Assembly (NCBI RefSeq): GCF_010894455.1
Contig: NZ_JAAIXY010000033.1
Location: 1-64,000 of the forward strand
From: Myxococcus eversor
Lineage (GTDB): Bacteria > Myxococcota > Myxococcia > Myxococcales > Myxococcaceae
Length of the DNA: 64,000 bases
Direction: 5' to 3'
The notes under the pieces are model-generated. The model was not told the DNA's origin. It made no database searches and saw only the letters and a program-made list of their open reading frames with translations. Position numbers and translations under genes: made by a program. This document shows positions 35,601 through 43,065 of the stretch, in pieces. Positions within the stretch are counted from its first letter, which is position 1. Every line of letters begins with the position of its first letter.

Positions 35601-35949
35601 GGTAGTGCGGCTCGATGATGGGCCACAGGTCCGGCACGACGTCGCGGACCTTGCGGCCCAGGTGGGCCTCGCGTGGCAGGCCGTTCATCTCCGCGAGCGC
35701 GTCGTTGATGTGGATGAAGCGCAGCTCCAGGTCCACGAAGGCCAGGCCCACGGGCGCCCCCGCGACCATCGTCTCCAGGAAGAAGCGCGACTGCTCCGGG
35801 GAGATGCCCTCGATGGATTCTCTCTCCGTCTCGCTGGCGCCTGGTCCCCGCACGGTGCCCCCGGCCGTTCTCACCCTCGACGAGCCGACAGGGTGGGGGT
35901 GCCTGCTCGCTGTTCCGGGAGCACGGCATCCACACATGAGGCTGTGCAT
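32638..35949 (-). CDS. Multi-PAS sensor histidine kinase (1103 aa, no membrane segment)
   Basis: The protein is a chain of about six PAS/PAC units between residues 45 and 865, for example FVDLELRFIHINDALAEMNG, RWMTFTGQSLGAHLGLGWLDAIHPTDR and VAYLDPEERYLFCNRAFETWFGQ. A HisKA domain with phosphorylated His876 (VASHELKTPLTPL) follows, then a HATPase domain with NAIKYGPG (N), DEGIGI (G1) and GGLGLGLFI (G2) boxes. There is no receiver domain and no adjacent regulator, so it is an orphan kinase, a common situation in myxobacteria. The true start is uncertain; a GTG near residue 33 is possible. Ligands are unknown. Confidence 0.88.
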   Translation of the reverse strand: MHSLMCGCRAPGTASRHPHPVGSSRVRTAGGTVRGPGASETERESIEGISPEQSRFFLETMVAGAPVGLAFVDLELRFIHINDALAEMNGLPREAHLGRKVRDVVPDLWPIIEPHYRQVIDRGQPVRNLEIVGTTAKQAGVLRDFLINYYPVRDAGGALQGVGITVVETTDQKRANQAIRLNEQRYRSLVEATAQTVWTTDARGGITEPASRWMTFTGQSLGAHLGLGWLDAIHPTDRGRFLKEWASALETREPYRGELRLQFHDGTWRDVIVRGVPVFEEDGLVREWMSTAEDVSERKQAEQELRHTTRALAASDERYRTFVAQSTEGIWRLEMDPPLDLRATEDEIVQAMADTGHIAEANDVMARMSGFESARHMVGCTLRQLVTRIGDIDGTSIRGFVRAGFRVQDLETRLVDPDGAARVRLANLFGVVEDGWLLRVWGTQRDVTEQAQAQEALEQSREQARQQEHQLRTITDALPALVAYLDPEERYLFCNRAFETWFGQRPSDVVGRTVREVGGEMLYPLFKDWVRKALAGERVSYETALALNDGRRLHVQSTYVPSTDAQGRIQGCVVLVNDITDRKRTEAEVEAQRARLYDILMNAPASIAILSGPEQVFSIVNPVYKRMSHDRDLVGLSLRALSVGNEKGRVYSEALDEVYQTGKPRRLTEMPLLLGIQGEPLEQRYFNIIYQPLRDARGQVDSVMSFALDVTQQVLARHQAEELAAHLGSQQKWLESVLDLSPIALMLMEPHSGKVLFANQASQQLFGGQFPLGVPVERYDSFFHVIDPQGVAIPNEETPGARAARGETLRRTPLTLRMDPGVVREFLVDSEQLPAMHGHPATVVLALQDVTQLKDIEVRLQEAVRLRDEFLTVASHELKTPLTPLQIKLQGLAREAAAPTSDEHLRESVLRASESTSLQVRKLAALINDLLDVTQLTGAPLPLQLGRVDLAAVAREVADQLRSQAAQADCVLEVQASVPVMGWWDARRLEQVVRGLVSNAIKYGPGKPVRIRVEERDGRGRLTVRDEGIGIAHEDLGRIFEKFGRAVSSRNYGGLGLGLFISRRVVEAHQGTIRAESQRGHGATFVVELPLTGPEPVTPPSIH

Positions 35950-36070
35950 CCACGGGACGCCAGGGGAGCCGCGCGTCCGCCAGGAATCGAGCAGGCGGAA
36001 GGCTGGCCCCGCCCCGAAAGCGAGGCGGAAGCGAAGGGCTGGCGCTCGACGGGCCGCCAGCCCGGGCGCT

Positions 36071-37066
36071 TCAGATTTCGTGGGCCGTCTGCTCGTACAC
36101 GAGCACCTTGTACGACTGGGGCAGGAGGACGACGTACAGCCAGCGCCAGTTGTCTCCGTTGGGGCCCGTGGAGAACGTGCGGTAGTAGCGCTTCACCTGC
36201 ACCGTCTCCGTGCCGTTGCTGTACGTCTCCAGCATGACGGGCAGCAGCGGCTTGAACTGCAGGAACATGGCGTTGCTCATCTCCGTCAGCGTCAACACCA
36301 CCGGCGCCGGGTCGCCGCGGTAGCCGCTGTAGCGGCTCTGGGCGAGCACCGCCGCGGCGGCCTGGTTGAGCGTGGCCTCACCCGCGTACGGCCACTGGTA
36401 GTCGAGCCGACGCACGTACGACACCATGTCCTCGCGCACGGTGTTGGCCGTGTCGAGCGCGTACTGGAGCCGCTCGGTGAGCGGCTGCTCCACGTACGTG
36501 AGCGTGGCGCCCGCGGGCGCCGGCTGCGGGTTGGGCAGGCAGGTGCCGCCGATGCACGTCGCCTGGAGCCGGAACTGCTTGTCCACCGCGTTCACGAAGC
36601 CCACCACCACCAGGTACTCGCCCGTCTTCGGAATCGTCACCAGGCCCAGCTTGCTCAGCGTGCCGTAGCCGGCGTCGTCATCCTGCGCGTGCAGGGTGGA
36701 GCCGTAGCTGCCGTTGGCGTCCTTCGGGCCGTAGAGGAACAGCCCGGTGTCCAGGTACATGGAGCTGCCCAGGTGCGTCACCTCCAACGCCAGCTGCGCG
36801 CCCGCGTTCGCCTGGAGCGTGTAGCCGAAGTATCCCGGGAAGGTGGTCGGATAGCCCGCCACCGCGCCGCCAATGGTCAGCGGTCCCTTGAGCGTGGTGC
36901 TGTCCGCGATGTTGCCGCTGGGAGGAATCGGCGGCGCGGAGATGAGCGCCTGGGCGCCTTCCTCCAGCGTCCCGTCTTCGAGCATGGCCTCGGGCGCGCC
37001 ACCACAGGCGCTCAGGAAAGCCACCGGCAACATCCACAGCCAGGCTTGCTTCAGGTTTCGGCGCAT
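36071..37066 (-). CDS. Secreted lipoprotein of unknown function
   Basis: This 331-residue protein has a lipobox (LPVAFLSAC). Residues 45-160 resemble a bacterial pre-peptidase-type beta-sandwich (GYTLQANAGAQLALEV, LDTGLFLYGP, KTGEYLVVVGF). The second half is helical then strand-rich (ALDTANTVREDMVSYVRRL, VQVKRYYRTFSTGPNGDNWRW). No enzyme motif is seen. It is divergent from the M28 peptidase gene; both products are exported. Confidence 0.65.
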   Translation of the reverse strand: MRRNLKQAWLWMLPVAFLSACGGAPEAMLEDGTLEEGAQALISAPPIPPSGNIADSTTLKGPLTIGGAVAGYPTTFPGYFGYTLQANAGAQLALEVTHLGSSMYLDTGLFLYGPKDANGSYGSTLHAQDDDAGYGTLSKLGLVTIPKTGEYLVVVGFVNAVDKQFRLQATCIGGTCLPNPQPAPAGATLTYVEQPLTERLQYALDTANTVREDMVSYVRRLDYQWPYAGEATLNQAAAAVLAQSRYSGYRGDPAPVVLTLTEMSNAMFLQFKPLLPVMLETYSNGTETVQVKRYYRTFSTGPNGDNWRWLYVVLLPQSYKVLVYEQTAHEI

Positions 37067-37276
37067 CGTCTCGGCCCCGTGTCAGTGAGGACGGAGGCGC
37101 GGGTTGCTTCGCTCTTCCGGCGACCGCCCTGGGTGTTCGCGCCCGTCTGCCACCCTTGAAACTGAAACTCAAGCAATCAAAGTGAAACGAAGTTTGTGCT
37201 GGTAGTCGGATGTGCCGAGAAAGCCTTGGCACTCCGCGCCTTGAATGAAACCCGTGAGGCTGGGAAAGCTGGGGGC

Positions 37277-38806
37277 ATGACGCCATTCCCCAGGTCGTGG
37301 AGTTGGAGCGCCGCATTGCTGTCGCTGGTCCTCGTGTCACCCGCGCGAGGGGAGGCCCCGGAGCCCGGGGTGCGCGAGCGCGAGGCGATGGTGTTGACGG
37401 GGGCCGTGCTGGGGCCCACGCCGATGGTGGAGGACCTGCGCTCGCTGGTGGACGAGGTGGGTGGGCGCGCGACGGGCTCGGAGTCCAACCGTCGCGCGGT
37501 GAAGTGGGCGCTGGAGCGTTTCCGCGCGGCGGGTGTGCCCGCGACGGCGGAGTCCTTCCGGATGCCCGCGCTGTGGTTGGAGCAGTCCGCGAGCGCGACG
37601 GTGCAGGGACAGGGCGTGGGCTTCGCGCCCCGCGTGGCGGCGATGCCCTTCTCCGCCGCGACGCCGAAGGGCGGCCTCACCGCGCCGCTGCTGGATGTCG
37701 GCCGGGGCACCGAGGCGGACTTCACGCGCGTGGGCTCGAAGGCGAAGGGCGCGTTCGTCCTGGTGGAGACGGAGGAGCTGCGGGACGTGGACGGCCTCTT
37801 CCGCGAGTACGCGGAGGCGGTGGGAGTCGAGGCGCGCGCGGCGAGCGCTGGCGCGGTGGGCGTCGTCTACATGGGCAGTCGCCCGGGCAATCAGCTCTAC
37901 CGTCACAACGTGTCGACGGGGCCGAAGAACACCCGGCCCATGCTGGTGATGGAGCGCGATGGCGCCAGTCGCGCGCAGCGACTGTTGCGAGCGGGCACCG
38001 CGCTCACGCTGAAGGCCGCGCTGGAGCTGAAGACAGGCGGGCCCTACGAGGCGCAGAACGTCATCGGGGAGCTGCGCGGCACCACGCGGCCGGAGGAGGT
38101 CGTCGTGCTGGGTGCGCACCTGGACAGTTGGGATTTGGGCGGCGGCGCGCTCGACAACGGGGCCAACGTGGCGATGCTCATCGACCTGGCGCGGCAGATG
38201 AAGCGGCTGGGGCTCAAGCCCGCGCGCACCCTCCGCTTCGCCCTGTGGAATGGCGAGGAGCAGGGCATGTACGGCTCGGCGGGTTACGTGCGCTCGCACG
38301 TGGCGGAGCTGGATGGGCATGCCATGGCGCTGTCCGTGGACATCGGCTGTGGTCGCATCAACGGCTTCTTCACCAATGGCCGGCCGCCGCTGGTGCCACT
38401 GGTGGAGCGCGCGCTCGTCCCGGTGGCGGGCCTGGGGCCCTTCACGCAGGTGGACGTGCCGGTGGTGGGCACCGACAACCTGGACTTCATGCTGAGCGGC
38501 GTGGCCAACCTCATCGCCAACCAGGAGTCCGCCACTTACGGGCCCAACTACCACGCGCGCTCGGACGAGTTCGCCCAGTGCGACACGCGCACGCTGCGCG
38601 CCAATGCCGCGGTGGTGGGCGCGCTGGCATGGGGCTTCGCCAACATGGACGAGCGACTGGCGCGACAGGGCCGAGCGGAGGTGGAGGCGCTCATGAAGGC
38701 CACCGACCTGACCGAGCAGATGAAGTCCTTCAACGTCTGGGACGAGTGGGCGGCGGGAACCCGCGGCCGCCCCGCCGAGCGTCAGGTGTCCCCCACGCCG
38801 CGCTGA
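37277..38806 (+). CDS. Secreted M28-family aminopeptidase
   Basis: The ATG at 37277 gives 509 residues with a signal peptide (SAALLSLVLVSPARG). The double-zinc site of M28 peptidases is complete: His and Asp in LGAHLDSWDLGGGALDNGAN, Glu-Glu in WNGEEQGMYGSAGY, Asp in ALSVDIGCG, and the last His in YGPNYHARSDEF. A PA-like insert lies between about residues 125 and 250. These enzymes remove N-terminal residues from peptides, which suits the predatory, protein-digesting life of myxobacteria. A patch of A/T-rich sequence 100 bp upstream (GAAACTGAAACTCAAG) probably holds the promoter. It converges on the Ser/Thr kinase gene. Confidence 0.88.
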   Translation: MTPFPRSWSWSAALLSLVLVSPARGEAPEPGVREREAMVLTGAVLGPTPMVEDLRSLVDEVGGRATGSESNRRAVKWALERFRAAGVPATAESFRMPALWLEQSASATVQGQGVGFAPRVAAMPFSAATPKGGLTAPLLDVGRGTEADFTRVGSKAKGAFVLVETEELRDVDGLFREYAEAVGVEARAASAGAVGVVYMGSRPGNQLYRHNVSTGPKNTRPMLVMERDGASRAQRLLRAGTALTLKAALELKTGGPYEAQNVIGELRGTTRPEEVVVLGAHLDSWDLGGGALDNGANVAMLIDLARQMKRLGLKPARTLRFALWNGEEQGMYGSAGYVRSHVAELDGHAMALSVDIGCGRINGFFTNGRPPLVPLVERALVPVAGLGPFTQVDVPVVGTDNLDFMLSGVANLIANQESATYGPNYHARSDEFAQCDTRTLRANAAVVGALAWGFANMDERLARQGRAEVEALMKATDLTEQMKSFNVWDEWAAGTRGRPAERQVSPTPR

Positions 38807-38821
38807 GCGTGGACGACAGGC

Positions 38822-41821
38822 TCAGCGGAGCTTGTGCTTCGCGAGCCAATCGTTGATGAGGGGGAGCGTCTTCTCCGAGGGGTCGTCCTTCATGGCCATG
38901 TTCCGCGCCTCGGCGACGAGCTTCAGGGCGCGAGCGCGGTCCTTGCCGGACTCCCACAGCGCCTGGGCGAGCAGGAACTTCACCTCGGTGCGCTGGCCGG
39001 GCCCCGGCGTCGCCTTGTCCCAGCCGGCGACGACCCGCTCCAGGGGCACGAGCGCCTCCGCGGGCCGGTCCAGCTTGAGGAAGGCGGTGCCCAGGTCCCG
39101 CAGGCTGAGGGTCCACTGCCCGGAGCTGTCATCCGGTTGCAGGAGCATGATGTCCACGGCCCGCTGGCAATAGTGCGCCATGTCCGCGTAGCGCTCCTTG
39201 AGGAGCATGATCTTCCCGACGAGGCGCAGCGGGCTCACCAGCGACGGGTCCATCGGGCCGCGCGACTTGTCGCGAAGGGCGATGGTCCGCAGGAAGTGCT
39301 CCAGGGACGGGTCGAAGAGGCTCTTGTGGAAGTAGAGGACGCCCAGGTTGGCGTGGATGACGGACGCGCCATAGCTCTCCGCCCCGTCCGTCTTCGCGAC
39401 GATGCTCAAGGCGCGCTCGTAGAGGGGGAGGGCCTCGTCCATGCGCGATTGGACGACGAACGTGGAGGCCAGGTCGTTGAGCGCGTCGTAGACGCGAGGG
39501 TGGTCCGGGCCGAGCGTGCGCTCGAAGACGCCGAGGGCCTCGCGGGCAATCAACTCCGCCAGCTTCAGGTCATCCTGATCTCGGAGCACGGGGACCACGG
39601 CCAGTCGCACCCGGGCGACCTCGGGGTGCTCGTCGCCCAGGGCCTGCCGGGTGATGGTGGCGGCGCGCTCCAGGTGGGCCCGGGCCTCGGCGAGTCGGGG
39701 GTGGACCCACTGCGTGGCCCCCAGCTCCAGGAGCACATCCGCCACCTCCAGGCTGTCCGGACCGAAGGTGCTCTCCGCGATGAGCAGGGCCTGCTCCTGC
39801 AACGCCACCGCCTCCTCGAAGCGTCGCTGCTTGCGCAGGACGGTTCCGGAGTAGGTGAGGAGGTTGACGCGGGTCAGCTCGTTGCCACCGCCCAGTCGTT
39901 CGATGGCGGCGGCGGCGCGGTCCTTCCAGCGTGAGGCCAGCTCGTACTCGTCCAGACCGATGCAGGACACGCGGACCAGCAGCGTCCAGGCGCGCGCGGC
40001 CACGGCGTCCTGGCGCGTGGCCTCCGCCGCGTTCAGCGCCTCGAAGAGCGACGCCTCCGCGCCCCGCCAGTCTCCGGCCCCTTCGCGCAGCTCACCGAGC
40101 AGCAGGGAGATTTCAGCGCTGTCGTGACGGTTCGCCGCCCGCTTCGCCGCGAGCGCCGTCGGCTCCACCAGCGCGACACCTTCCGCGTAGCGCCCGGTGG
40201 CCAGGAGCGCTCGGCCTCGTGCGAGCGTCGCGCGCAGCGCCGCGTGGCGCTCGCGTGCTTCAGGGCCCTCGGGCAGCGTGGCCCCGCCGGGAGCCAGCGC
40301 CTCCGAGCAGCCGGACAATGGTGGCAGGCCCTTCACCGCGCGATGCGACTCGTCCACCGTCCTGGCGTCCGCCTGGGACAGCAGGCGCGTGAGGGCGGAG
40401 ACATCCGCCAGCCGGTTGTCGAGGCAGCGCATGCGCCACGCCATCACCTCTTCGGGCTGCTCGCCCCGGACGCGGGTGGCCTCGCAGGCGGTGGTGCGCG
40501 TCGTCGTCCAGGCGGCGGTGTACGCGTCCAGCTCCCGGCGCACGCGCTCCCAGGCGGCGGAGGCATAGGGGCGGCCGGTGGCGGTGAACGCGGCCTGGAT
40601 GGCGGCGGCCTGCTCGGCGCCCCAGACGGTGGTCATCTCGTGCGGTGCGCTCGCGCAGGCGCGGGCGCCGCTGGTGTGCACCGCGTGGGTGACTCCCACC
40701 GCGGCGGCCAGCACCGCCACCGCGCCGGTGAGCTGGAGCCCTCGCTTCCATCGCGCGGCCGGGTCCTTCTGGAGCGCGTCGAGCAGGGCCAAGAGGTGGG
40801 GGAAGCGGTCCTCCGCGCGCCGGGAGAGTCCGCGCAGCAGCACGCGGCGCAGCCACGGAGGAACACGCGTGCCGGCGGGTGGAGGACGCATCTGTCCCGA
40901 GGACACCTGCGCGGCCAGCTCCGCCAGGGTGGTGCCCTCGAAGGGGCGCGCGCCATAGAGGGCTTCGTGGAGGGCCACGCAGAAGGAGAACTGGTCTCCG
41001 GAGGCGCCGGCGCGAGTCTCTCCGAGCAACTGCTCCGGTGCCATGTAGGCCGGCGTGCCGCCCGTCAGTGAGCGCTCCACCACCTGGGTGTCCGTGCGCG
41101 CGGGCAGCGAGCTCTCGCGCGTGGTGGAGGTGCCCAGGCGCGCGAGTCCGAAGTCGGTGACGTGGACGTTGTCGTCGCCGCCGATGAGGAGGTTGGCGGG
41201 CTTGAAGTCGCCGTGCACCACGCCCGCGGCGTGTGCGGCCGCGAGGCCTCGGCCCGCGTCCAGGAAGAGGTCCAACACCTGGCGCCAGGGGCGGGGCGCG
41301 GCCTGGAGCCACTCGCCCAGCGTCTGGGCCTCCACCCGCTCCATGGCGAGGAACACGTGCTGGCCGAAGGTGCCCACGTCATAGACGGCCACCACGTTCG
41401 GGTGGGAGACACGGGCCATGGCCTGCGCCTCGCGCAGCAGGTGGGCGCGCTCCTTCTCCACGTCCAGGCCCAGGGCGCCGGTGCGCAGCAGCTTGAGCGC
41501 GACGCGGCGGTCCAGCTCCGGGTCATAGGCGCCGTACACGACGCCCATCGCCCCGGCGCCCAGCAGCTCCAGGACGAGATAGCGCCCCACCGCCGTGCCC
41601 TTCTCCAACGCCGAGTCGTCACGGCGGAGGGTGGCCGGCGGCTGGGGCTCGGTGGGCGTCGCGGTGCTGGTGATGTCCGGAGACTGCGCGCGCAGTCCCT
41701 CGGCGACGAGCGTGCGACAGGCGGCGCACGTGTCGAGGTGGGAGTCGACCTCGGCGGTCTCCTCGGGCGACAGCTCGCCCAACAGCAGCTTCATGAAGAC
41801 GGTCTCGTCGACGCAGCGCAT
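38822..41821 (-). CDS. Ser/Thr protein kinase with N-terminal zinc finger and TPR tail
   Basis: The protein has 999 residues. An anti-sigma-type zinc finger opens it (His28, Cys32 and Cys35 in HLDTCAACR). The kinase domain spans about 78-345: glycine loop LGAGAMGVVYGAYD, Lys in VALKLLR, catalytic loop VHGDFKPANLL and DFG in TDFGLARLG. The loop has HGD in place of HRD, so it is a non-RD kinase that should not need activation-loop phosphorylation. A membrane helix follows (LTGAVAVLAAAVGVTHAV), then about 500 residues of TPR-like helices. Such kinases are abundant in myxobacteria; the target is unknown. Confidence 0.9.
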   Translation of the reverse strand: MRCVDETVFMKLLLGELSPEETAEVDSHLDTCAACRTLVAEGLRAQSPDITSTATPTEPQPPATLRRDDSALEKGTAVGRYLVLELLGAGAMGVVYGAYDPELDRRVALKLLRTGALGLDVEKERAHLLREAQAMARVSHPNVVAVYDVGTFGQHVFLAMERVEAQTLGEWLQAAPRPWRQVLDLFLDAGRGLAAAHAAGVVHGDFKPANLLIGGDDNVHVTDFGLARLGTSTTRESSLPARTDTQVVERSLTGGTPAYMAPEQLLGETRAGASGDQFSFCVALHEALYGARPFEGTTLAELAAQVSSGQMRPPPAGTRVPPWLRRVLLRGLSRRAEDRFPHLLALLDALQKDPAARWKRGLQLTGAVAVLAAAVGVTHAVHTSGARACASAPHEMTTVWGAEQAAAIQAAFTATGRPYASAAWERVRRELDAYTAAWTTTRTTACEATRVRGEQPEEVMAWRMRCLDNRLADVSALTRLLSQADARTVDESHRAVKGLPPLSGCSEALAPGGATLPEGPEARERHAALRATLARGRALLATGRYAEGVALVEPTALAAKRAANRHDSAEISLLLGELREGAGDWRGAEASLFEALNAAEATRQDAVAARAWTLLVRVSCIGLDEYELASRWKDRAAAAIERLGGGNELTRVNLLTYSGTVLRKQRRFEEAVALQEQALLIAESTFGPDSLEVADVLLELGATQWVHPRLAEARAHLERAATITRQALGDEHPEVARVRLAVVPVLRDQDDLKLAELIAREALGVFERTLGPDHPRVYDALNDLASTFVVQSRMDEALPLYERALSIVAKTDGAESYGASVIHANLGVLYFHKSLFDPSLEHFLRTIALRDKSRGPMDPSLVSPLRLVGKIMLLKERYADMAHYCQRAVDIMLLQPDDSSGQWTLSLRDLGTAFLKLDRPAEALVPLERVVAGWDKATPGPGQRTEVKFLLAQALWESGKDRARALKLVAEARNMAMKDDPSEKTLPLINDWLAKHKLR

Positions 41822-42113
41822 GAAGGGGAGGGGTCCGGCACCAGGTGGGGAGTGGGCGTCGGCGACGATAGCAGAGTGTCTCCGGGCGACAGGAGATGCG
41901 TGTCACGCTGGAGCCTCGTCACCTCCCGGTGACAGCGCGGCGCGGCCCATCGCGGAGGGCGAACGGGCAGGCGGGCACGGGCTCCACGACGTGAGCAGCC
42001 GTACTGCTTCCGAGCGCCGGTCGCGGATCCGCCTCCTCCCTTCGACGAATTGGCGAGCCGACGCGTGCGTTCGCTGTCCCGTCATGGCAGCGTCATCGGC
42101 GGGAGGGTTCCCC

Positions 42114-43064
42114 ATGCGAGTCGCCATCCTGGATGACTACCTGGACGTCGCGAGAATCTCCGCGGATTGGTCGCTTCTTCCCTCCAGCTTCGAGCCGCGC
42201 TTCTTCCAGGCGCTGCTCGCCGGAGAGGACGCCGTTGCGCAGTCGCTCCAGGAGTTCGAGGTCATCGTCGCGATGCGCGAGCGCACGGCCTTCCCCGCGT
42301 CGCTCCTCGTGCGGCTGCCTCGACTGCGCCTGCTGGTGACGACGGGCATGCGCAACGCGGCCATCGACCTGGACGCCTGCCGACGCCAGGGCATCATCGT
42401 GTGTGGCACGGGTGCGGTGGGTGCCCCCGCCGCCGAGCTGACGTGGGCGTTGATTCTCGCGCTGCTCAAGCGCATCCCCGCCGAGGACCAGTCGCTGCGC
42501 TCCGGGGGCTGGCAGACGGGGCTGACGGAGACGGTGTCCGGCAAGCGCCTGGGCGTCGTGGGGCTCGGCAAGCTGGGGACGCAGGTGGCGAAGGTGGGAC
42601 TCGCCTTCGGCATGGATGTGGTGGCCTGGAGTCCTCGCCTGACCGCCGAGCGTGCCGAGGCCGCCGGAGTACACCTCGTCGACAAGGCCACGCTCTTCGC
42701 CTCGTCGGATGTCGTCACACTGCACCTCGTGTTGGGAGAGCGGACACAGGGCGTGGTGGGCGCGTCGGAGCTGGGGGCGATGAAGCGCTCGGCCTACCTC
42801 GTCAACACCTCGCGCGGCGGGCTCCTGGACGAGGAGGTCCTGGTCTCCGCCCTCCGCGAGCGACGCATCGCCGGCGCGGGGTTGGATGTCTTCTCCGTCG
42901 AGCCGCTGCCGCGCGAGCACCCGTTGAGGTCCCTCCCCAACACGGTGCTCACGCCGCATCTCGGTTACGTCACGCGGGAGAACCAAACCGTCTATTACCG
43001 CGACGCGGTGGAGGACATCCTGGCGTGGAGCCAGGGCCGTCCCGTGAGACTGCTTGGTGCGTGA
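42114..43064 (+). CDS. D-2-hydroxyacid dehydrogenase family protein
   Basis: The ATG at 42114 follows GGGAGGG; 316 residues. The NAD-binding fold carries GLGKLGTQVAKVGLAFGMDVVAW (GxGxxG). The catalytic triad is visible: Arg in LVNTSRGGLLDE, Glu in DVFSVEPLP and His in LTPHLGYVT. Family members reduce 2-keto acids or oxidise D-2-hydroxy acids; the substrate here is not known. It converges on the third AAA+ gene with one base between the stop codons. Confidence 0.9.
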   Translation: MRVAILDDYLDVARISADWSLLPSSFEPRFFQALLAGEDAVAQSLQEFEVIVAMRERTAFPASLLVRLPRLRLLVTTGMRNAAIDLDACRRQGIIVCGTGAVGAPAAELTWALILALLKRIPAEDQSLRSGGWQTGLTETVSGKRLGVVGLGKLGTQVAKVGLAFGMDVVAWSPRLTAERAEAAGVHLVDKATLFASSDVVTLHLVLGERTQGVVGASELGAMKRSAYLVNTSRGGLLDEEVLVSALRERRIAGAGLDVFSVEPLPREHPLRSLPNTVLTPHLGYVTRENQTVYYRDAVEDILAWSQGRPVRLLGA

Positions 43065-43065
43065 A

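Noticed and set aside
34063-36237. A 724-codon plus-strand open frame
   Set aside because: Antisense to the multi-PAS kinase, with no protein-like composition.
37150-37200. GAAACT repeats before the M28 peptidase as a CRISPR-like or iteron array
   Set aside because: Only two or three short imperfect copies; no spacer regularity. Most likely ordinary AT-rich promoter sequence.
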